Positions 59,461-64,000 of a DNA stretch of 64,000 nt are shown piece after piece. Source of the DNA: Glycomyces lechevalierae (GTDB lineage Bacteria; Actinomycetota; Actinomycetes; Mycobacteriales; Micromonosporaceae); NCBI RefSeq assembly GCF_027622945.1, contig NZ_JAPZVQ010000009.1:113102-177101 (forward strand). Reading direction: 5' to 3'. Position 1 is the first letter of the stretch. Every line of letters starts with the position of its first letter. Made by a program: the position numbers and the translations under genes. The notes under the pieces are model-generated. The model made no database searches and was not told the origin of the DNA. It worked only from the letters and a program-made list of their open reading frames with translations.

Positions 59461-60953
59461 GCGGCGGCTCCGGACGCGCTGCCGGTGGTGAGGATGAAGG
59501 TGGCGCTGGAGTCGAAGGCGTGTTCCCAGCCGGCCATGTAGGAACCAGTGCGCGGTCTGGGCGAGGGGCGTGGACGGGTCTGGCGGGGCTGGGTCCGCCA
59601 GTGGGTGGCCGCGCTGGGCCTGGTCGCGCTGGTTCGGTTCGCACTATCGCGCACGGCAGCAGCGAGGTCGGTGCTGGTGCGGGTACTTCGGTCGGTGATC
59701 AGTTTTCGGGCGGCGCGGGCGCCTTCGACGGCAGCGGCGAGCGCGGCACCCGGGAGTTGGGCGGGAGCCGACTCGGCCGGCCGCGTCCGTTCGCTCCCTT
59801 GATCGTTGGGACCTGGTTGGGCCGGGATGGGATGCGGCGCAAGCGGTTGGGGTTGGCGGTGGTGTCGGTTGAGCGGCGCGGGCATGGGCGCGAGTCCGAT
59901 GGCGAGGACCCACAGCAGCCGTCGCAGGACCCACAATGCGCGTTCGCGCAGGTAGGGCTTTTCGGGTTGGAAGTGGGCAGCCCGCAGTTGGGCGGAGTTG
60001 GCCATGAAGCGGTCGAAGGCGTCTTCTCGGAGTTTGGAGAACCGGTACTCGCCGGTGGAATCAGAGCCGGACCGGACGTCGTTTTCGCGTTCGCCGTTGT
60101 CCTGTTCGTCGCTGTGGTCGCTCTGGTTGCGGCTGTAGCCGCTGATCCAGCCTGCGTCGCCGGGGCCGCCGCGGTCCCAGGAGCGCCGCGCAGGGCGATC
60201 GGCGTCCGGGGACGGGCTCGGCCGTTCAGTCCGCGCGCCCCAAGGTCGTTGCGACTCTTCGGGTTCGCCGGGTTCGGAGGGCACGGGTCGGCCGCGCGAA
60301 CCCCACGGCGGCGGTCGATCTGAGCCGCCGCGGCCCTGGGAGTCGCCTCGTTGGTCGTCGTCGCGGCGAGGCTGACCGAATCGGGTAGGCACTTCGGTCG
60401 CCTCATCCTGCGGCGGTTCGGGTTCAGGCCAGTTGGCGGTTCCTGGGAACCAGGCGCCCTTGGGTGGCACCCAGCCTTCGGCGGGGAGCGGGTCGGGGGT
60501 TTCGTCTCGGCGGTGGCGACCGGTCCGTTCGTCCTTGTACCAGCCCGGGGAGCCGAACGGGCCCGGGTCGTAGGGGTCGTACGGGCGGTTCGAGTCGATG
60601 ATCCAGGTGTCGCCTGGCTTGTGGCGCAGGTGCATCGGCTCGTAGCGAGGGCTGCGTGGGTCGGAGTCGGGGGCTTCGAGGTCGCAGCACGCCGGGTTGT
60701 GCTGGTAGCGGTACGCGCCGGGGCACATCGGGTCCGGCTCACCGTCGGCCAGGAACAGGCGACGGCCCGCCCAGTCGTAGTAGCCGTCGCCCTCACCCTG
60801 ACCGGAGATCTTGCGCAGCGGCGCACCAGGGCCGAGGTGATCGTGTTGGTAGAACGGCTCCTGGACCAGGACGCGCATCCGCGCCTGGTTCACCGTCGTC
60901 GCGTTTTGATGAGTTGCGCCACGCCTGTTTTCGCGTAGGGTGGACTCTGCCAT
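59457..60953 (-). CDS. Unknown 498-residue protein, first gene of a novel pair
   Basis: The N-terminal 150 residues are rich in Pro, Gly, Asp, Tyr and Trp and look like a distinctive fold (LVQEPFYQHDHLGPGAPLRK, GDGYYDWAGRRLFLADGEPD, CPGAYRYQHNPACCD, GWYKDERTGRHRRDE). A long low-complexity acidic/Arg/Pro region follows. One hydrophobic helix then appears near residues 340-360 (ALWVLRRLLWVLAIGLAPMP), and the C-terminus is Ala/Arg/Thr-rich. It is probably membrane-anchored. I chose ATG 60953, which has a GGAAGG about 12 nt upstream; an internal ATG at the MRVLVQEPF position (60878) is an alternative. No family recognised. Confidence 0.65.
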   Translation of the reverse strand: MAESTLRENRRGATHQNATTVNQARMRVLVQEPFYQHDHLGPGAPLRKISGQGEGDGYYDWAGRRLFLADGEPDPMCPGAYRYQHNPACCDLEAPDSDPRSPRYEPMHLRHKPGDTWIIDSNRPYDPYDPGPFGSPGWYKDERTGRHRRDETPDPLPAEGWVPPKGAWFPGTANWPEPEPPQDEATEVPTRFGQPRRDDDQRGDSQGRGGSDRPPPWGSRGRPVPSEPGEPEESQRPWGARTERPSPSPDADRPARRSWDRGGPGDAGWISGYSRNQSDHSDEQDNGERENDVRSGSDSTGEYRFSKLREDAFDRFMANSAQLRAAHFQPEKPYLRERALWVLRRLLWVLAIGLAPMPAPLNRHHRQPQPLAPHPIPAQPGPNDQGSERTRPAESAPAQLPGAALAAAVEGARAARKLITDRSTRTSTDLAAAVRDSANRTSATRPSAATHWRTQPRQTRPRPSPRPRTGSYMAGWEHAFDSSATFILTTGSASGAAA

Positions 60954-61337
60954 GGGAGGCTCGCCTTCCTTGGTTGGAAGGTGGGCCGCCGATCTGATTT
61001 TGCGGTCGAGAGGCGGCCCACCGGTCATATTCAATTGGTTCTTCGACGTGCGATTCGCACGTGAGTTCAGGCTGACACAGCTTTTCGCGCATCTGCAAGC
61101 GCGACACACCCTCGTGTGCAAAAGCGTCTAGAAGCCCCCGCCCACCCCACCCTCACCAGCCGTGTTCGTGTACCCCGCGACAGGTAGTACTCCGCTACCC
61201 TGGGTTGCGCCCGTAGAAGATTCCTGGCATTTCCCTCGGAGGACCCCATCCGAACCTCAACACGCCCGCGCCCCCGCGCGCCTCAAAGCACCCCGTCCGT
61301 CCGGCCGATTCCTTCTGGATCTCAAGGAGACAGCCGC
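60954..61337. other. Divergent promoter region with small palindromes
   Basis: 384 bp between the unknown pair and module B. It contains ACGTGCG-ATT-CGCACGT (61046-61062), a perfect 17-bp palindrome, and CACAC-CCTC-GTGTG (61105-61118). No gene seen. Confidence 0.6.
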
Positions 61338-61385
61338 ATGACGCCCCTCCATGTCGACTTCGATGCAGCCGGAGGGTCCCGGTGA
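61338..61385 (+). CDS. Possible 15-codon upstream ORF of module B
   Basis: AAGGAG sits 10 nt before ATG 61338; encodes MTPLHVDFDAAGGSR and ends TGA at 61383-61385, overlapping the GTG of the next gene by 4 nt. The arrangement fits translational coupling. Confidence 0.45.
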   Translation: MTPLHVDFDAAGGSR

Positions 61386-61813
61386 AAGAGACCGTGTCGA
61401 TTGACCCTGACAAGGTCGATCAAGCATCGAACGACCTCCTCGAGCTCATGGAGGAGTTCGGAACTCGCACCACCTCGCACAGCAGCGAGGTTGCGAACGC
61501 CATGGCAGGCATCGATATCCAGGAGTTCGCATTCCGCGCTGCTCACTCCGCCGTCTCCGCGTTCTGGGCCACCCGCGCCCAGGGGACCCGTGAGCGCCTG
61601 GAGGAGGCCGCCTGCTTCCTGGCCACTCACGCAGCCACCGCAAGAGCAAACGACGAGGACGCGGAAAGCGATCTCGTGACGCTCGAAGCCGACCTCTGCG
61701 TCAGCCTCGACGAGTACACGAAGGCTGACTACTACGCGGCCACGGGGACGACTCCGCCCGCCCCGCCAAGTGAGGAAGCCGTTTCCGTGCACGGGGAGAG
61801 CGTGGCGGTATGA
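61382..61813 (+). CDS. Small helical protein, WXG/EspC-like, module B
   Basis: A 143-residue, mostly alpha-helical acidic protein with no signal peptide (VSIDPDKVDQASNDLLELME, SVSAFWATRAQGTRERLEEA). Size and helix pattern recall EspC/WXG100-like proteins that pair with a larger T7SS-type substrate, but no WxG turn is seen, so this is a weak analogy. The start is GTG 61382 with GGAGG. It overlaps the next gene by 4 nt. It is first in the three-gene module B. Confidence 0.72.
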   Translation: MKETVSIDPDKVDQASNDLLELMEEFGTRTTSHSSEVANAMAGIDIQEFAFRAAHSAVSAFWATRAQGTRERLEEAACFLATHAATARANDEDAESDLVTLEADLCVSLDEYTKADYYAATGTTPPAPPSEEAVSVHGESVAV

Positions 61814-63639
61814 GCAAGCTGACCTGGCAGACCCTTCGCGATACCGACTTCTCTGGCATGAGTGACACGGTGGCCCTGTGGCAAAGCTACATTGAATACG
61901 CGACGACCACGATCGTCGACCTACCCGAGGAGATCAAGCTCCTGTCCGAAGCAGGGGAAGAAGACTTCTCCGGCCCGGTCGCCGAAGCTTCACGCGGATA
62001 CGTTGCCGAAGTGGTCGATGTCTTCGAGGAGGACTTGGCCGAGCGCGCCACCCGTATCCAGACCCTCCTCGACGAAGCCAAAGGCGCCTTCGAAACCCAA
62101 CAGTCCGCCTTGAACGACCTCTTCTCCGAGGCCGGTGGCGACCTGCTTCCCGAAGGCGGCATTGGCGAGGAGCGGTTCAAAGTCCTGCGTTCATTCGCCT
62201 CGGATCACCACCAGGCCGAGGTCACCGACGAGCAGCAGACGCTCTACGACCGCGCTGAGGCGTTGTCGACCGAGTTCAAGACGATCATGACCGATACACG
62301 CCGGATCGACGATGATCTGGCCGCGGAGCTCGACAAGCTCGACGACTCGGCCCCAGCGATGCCACCGGTGGTAGGTGAGCCCGGGTTCGCCGAACGCAAC
62401 GGCGAATACCTTCGAGAAAAGCATCAGGACTTCCTCGAAAAGATCGACGACGGTGAGGCCGGCCCAGCTGAGGTGACTGAATGGTGGGACTCAATGTCCG
62501 AGGAGGAACGAGCGCTCTTCGTCGCCACCGCACCCGATCTCGTCGGCCCGCTCGACGGCATCCCCACCGAGGACCGCGACACCGCCAATCGCGACCTGCT
62601 GGATGAGGAGATCACCGACCTCGACGCCCAGATCGCGCGAATGGAGTCCGAACTGGAGAACACCCCGCGAGACGGGCGGTACATCGACCTCGAAGAGGAA
62701 ATCGAAGCGCTCCGAGAACAACGCGACAGCCTGGACAACCTCAACAACCAGATCGCCGAACCATTCACATCAGAGGACGGGAGCGTGAGCGCTTCCTACT
62801 ACTTGCTGGGGTATTCCTCAGAAGCCGACGGGCAGGCTATCGTCTCGGTTGGGAATCCCGACACGGCGGACAATGTGAACGTGTATGTCCCCGGTACTGG
62901 CGGGAATCTTGCGGACGTCAACGGCCTTCTCAGCCGAACCGAGTCGACCTACGCCGATGCATATCAGTTCGGACCGGCGGGCAGCACCACTGCTTCAGTA
63001 TTGTGGCTCGGCTATGACGCGCCCGACAATGTCGCGCTCGCAACCGACCCCAGTTATGCGGAGAACGCGGCCTCTTCTTTGAGCTCGTTCACCGAGGGCC
63101 TGCGTTCCACCGACCAGGGGGCGGAGTCGAACCTGACCATGACCGGCCACTCGTACGGATCAACTACGGTCGGCGTCGCCGCCCGCGATGAAGGACTGGA
63201 CGTTGACAACATGATCTTCGTCGGCTCTCCAGGTGTCGGCGTCGACACCGCAGCCGATCTCGGCATCGACCCCGACAATGTCTGGGCGAGCAGAAATGAG
63301 GAGGACGTAATCGGTCAGGCCACTGACACCAACACGCACACCTTGGCTGGGGCCGCCGCCGGATCCTGGGCAGGTCCCGGAGGTGCGGTTGTCGGCGGTG
63401 CCATCGGGTATCTCACCGCAGACAAGGATGAAATGATCCACGGTACCGATCCCACAGCTGATTCCTTCGGCGGCAATACCTTCGCCAGCGATGCAACCCG
63501 AGACAACACCGGCGAATGGTACGAGCCCGGGGCTGATGCGGTCTCCAACCACAGTGCGTACTGGGATGAAGGCAATGCAGCGCGCGAGAATATGGCGTAC
63601 ATCATCACCGGGCAAAGGGACGAGGTGAGCAATGAGTAG
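61810..63639 (+). CDS. DUF1023-type alpha/beta-hydrolase with helical N-terminus, module B
   Basis: A 609-residue protein. Residues 1-330 form a long helical region (QSYIEYATTTIVDLPEEIKL ... EEIEALREQRDSLDNLNNQI) of the coiled-coil type seen in WXG/LXG-linked proteins. Residues 350-560 form the DUF1023 hydrolase: VYVPGTGGNLADVNGLLSRT, SVLWLGYDAPDN, nucleophile Ser448 in TGHSYGSTTVG, and VGSPGVGVDTAADLG. There is no signal peptide. This combination is common in actinobacterial operons beside WXG-like proteins; enzymatic substrate unknown. It overlaps its neighbours by 4 and 8 nt, forming one operon. Confidence 0.87.
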   Translation: MSKLTWQTLRDTDFSGMSDTVALWQSYIEYATTTIVDLPEEIKLLSEAGEEDFSGPVAEASRGYVAEVVDVFEEDLAERATRIQTLLDEAKGAFETQQSALNDLFSEAGGDLLPEGGIGEERFKVLRSFASDHHQAEVTDEQQTLYDRAEALSTEFKTIMTDTRRIDDDLAAELDKLDDSAPAMPPVVGEPGFAERNGEYLREKHQDFLEKIDDGEAGPAEVTEWWDSMSEEERALFVATAPDLVGPLDGIPTEDRDTANRDLLDEEITDLDAQIARMESELENTPRDGRYIDLEEEIEALREQRDSLDNLNNQIAEPFTSEDGSVSASYYLLGYSSEADGQAIVSVGNPDTADNVNVYVPGTGGNLADVNGLLSRTESTYADAYQFGPAGSTTASVLWLGYDAPDNVALATDPSYAENAASSLSSFTEGLRSTDQGAESNLTMTGHSYGSTTVGVAARDEGLDVDNMIFVGSPGVGVDTAADLGIDPDNVWASRNEEDVIGQATDTNTHTLAGAAAGSWAGPGGAVVGGAIGYLTADKDEMIHGTDPTADSFGGNTFASDATRDNTGEWYEPGADAVSNHSAYWDEGNAARENMAYIITGQRDEVSNE

Positions 63640-64000
63640 TCAAGATCCGAGTCGCACCATGCAACGAAGACTCACCTCCATTCTGATCTTCGCCTCGATG
63701 ATCGTGACAACAACCGGCTGCACTGGAGGCAATATGGATCGCGAACCACCGGAAACTGTCTATACCGAGGCCGAGGCCTTTGCGCCAATGGAGGCCGAGG
63801 CCGCCGAGATCGCTGCGAGTCTCCCCGACTTCCCCGGCTTCTACACCCGTTCTTGGAACGAGATGCCCTGTTCACATGACGGCATCGACGACGAGGATTA
63901 CGTCAACATCGAGATCAGATACGGCTTCGACGACGCAGACTCCGCAACCAGCAACGTCCGCGATACCTATGTCTCCAAACTCCGTGAACGCTGGACTGAC
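63632..64000 (+). CDS. Lipoprotein, module B (runs off the window)
   Basis: The first 123 codons of a lipoprotein: start MSSQDPSRTMQRRLTS, hydrophobic core ILIFASMIVTTTGC with lipobox TTGC, then an acidic linker and a domain with a Cys in EMPCSHDGIDDEDYVNIEI. GAGG precedes the ATG; it overlaps the hydrolase stop by 8 nt. It ends the same way as module A, supporting two related modules. The 3' end is beyond the window. Confidence 0.8.
   Translation, partial: MSSQDPSRTMQRRLTSILIFASMIVTTTGCTGGNMDREPPETVYTEAEAFAPMEAEAAEIAASLPDFPGFYTRSWNEMPCSHDGIDDEDYVNIEIRYGFDDADSATSNVRDTYVSKLRERWTD

Noticed and set aside
59520..60323. A 267-residue plus-strand frame opposite the 498-residue gene
   Set aside because: The minus-strand frame is longer, has coupling with the next gene and a plausible domain layout; the plus frame is Gly/Arg/Val-rich and lacks a ribosome-binding site.

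Overview
This window is a 64 kb stretch of a high-GC actinobacterial chromosome. The evidence is strong G/C bias at third codon positions, SARP, LAL, TetR, MarR and LysR regulators, PopR/ClpP-type genes, secreted ricin-fold glycosidases and many genes that appear to be read from leaderless mRNAs. The gene set would suit a soil actinomycete such as a Glycomyces-like genus, but genus level is a guess. There are no phage or conjugation genes. Mobile DNA is limited to one degraded transposase-like scrap, so this is mostly resident chromosome with a few patchwork segments.

Layout. 0-15 kb is housekeeping and stress: a PH-domain protein, multicopper oxidase, large LuxR-type ATPase regulator, MMPL exporter with a divergent MarR regulator and a palindromic operator, a photolyase, a broken ECF sigma gene, MsrA, a VOC protein, an Asp/Gly-repeat protein, cystathionine gamma-synthase, an amidase homologue lacking its catalytic lysine, and tRNA-Ala(GGC). 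15-22 kb is a secreted arabinoxylan-degrading cluster: GH43 with CBM and ricin lectin, GH43 with AbfB, and an SGNH esterase with ricin lectin. Two of the three genes share an 84-85 bp repeat carrying a near-consensus promoter. 22-31 kb holds TetR/SDR genes, tandem lipoproteins, a SARP regulator and a LysR/SDR pair. 30-34 kb is a tight tryptophan-to-anthranilate operon (kynA, formamidase, kynU, SDR) with 4-nt overlaps.

35-37 kb has a PopR-like regulator and two clpP genes. One ClpP keeps its triad and the other has Ala in place of the nucleophilic Ser, and the promoter region carries a PopR-box-like palindrome. 37-48 kb holds a TetR/FAD-monooxygenase pair with three 15-bp-phased operator repeats, a CitAB-type two-component system divergent from tctCBA (tricarboxylate uptake), two membrane proteins, a TetR with a double palindromic operator, and a cysteine hydrolase. 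48.3-49.7 kb looks non-coding. 50-55 kb carries a dicarboxylate symporter, two Fluc/CrcB fluoride channel subunits and a secreted subtilase.

55-64 kb has less extreme codon bias and is the accessory end. It contains two similar modules (large helical protein, or small helical protein plus DUF1023 hydrolase, each followed by a lipoprotein). Between them lie a transposase scrap, a secreted lamin-tail-domain protein, a perfect 20+5+20 palindrome and an unrecognised two-gene operon. This end is the best candidate for undescribed biology, with the degenerate ClpP pair and the shared glycosidase promoter next.
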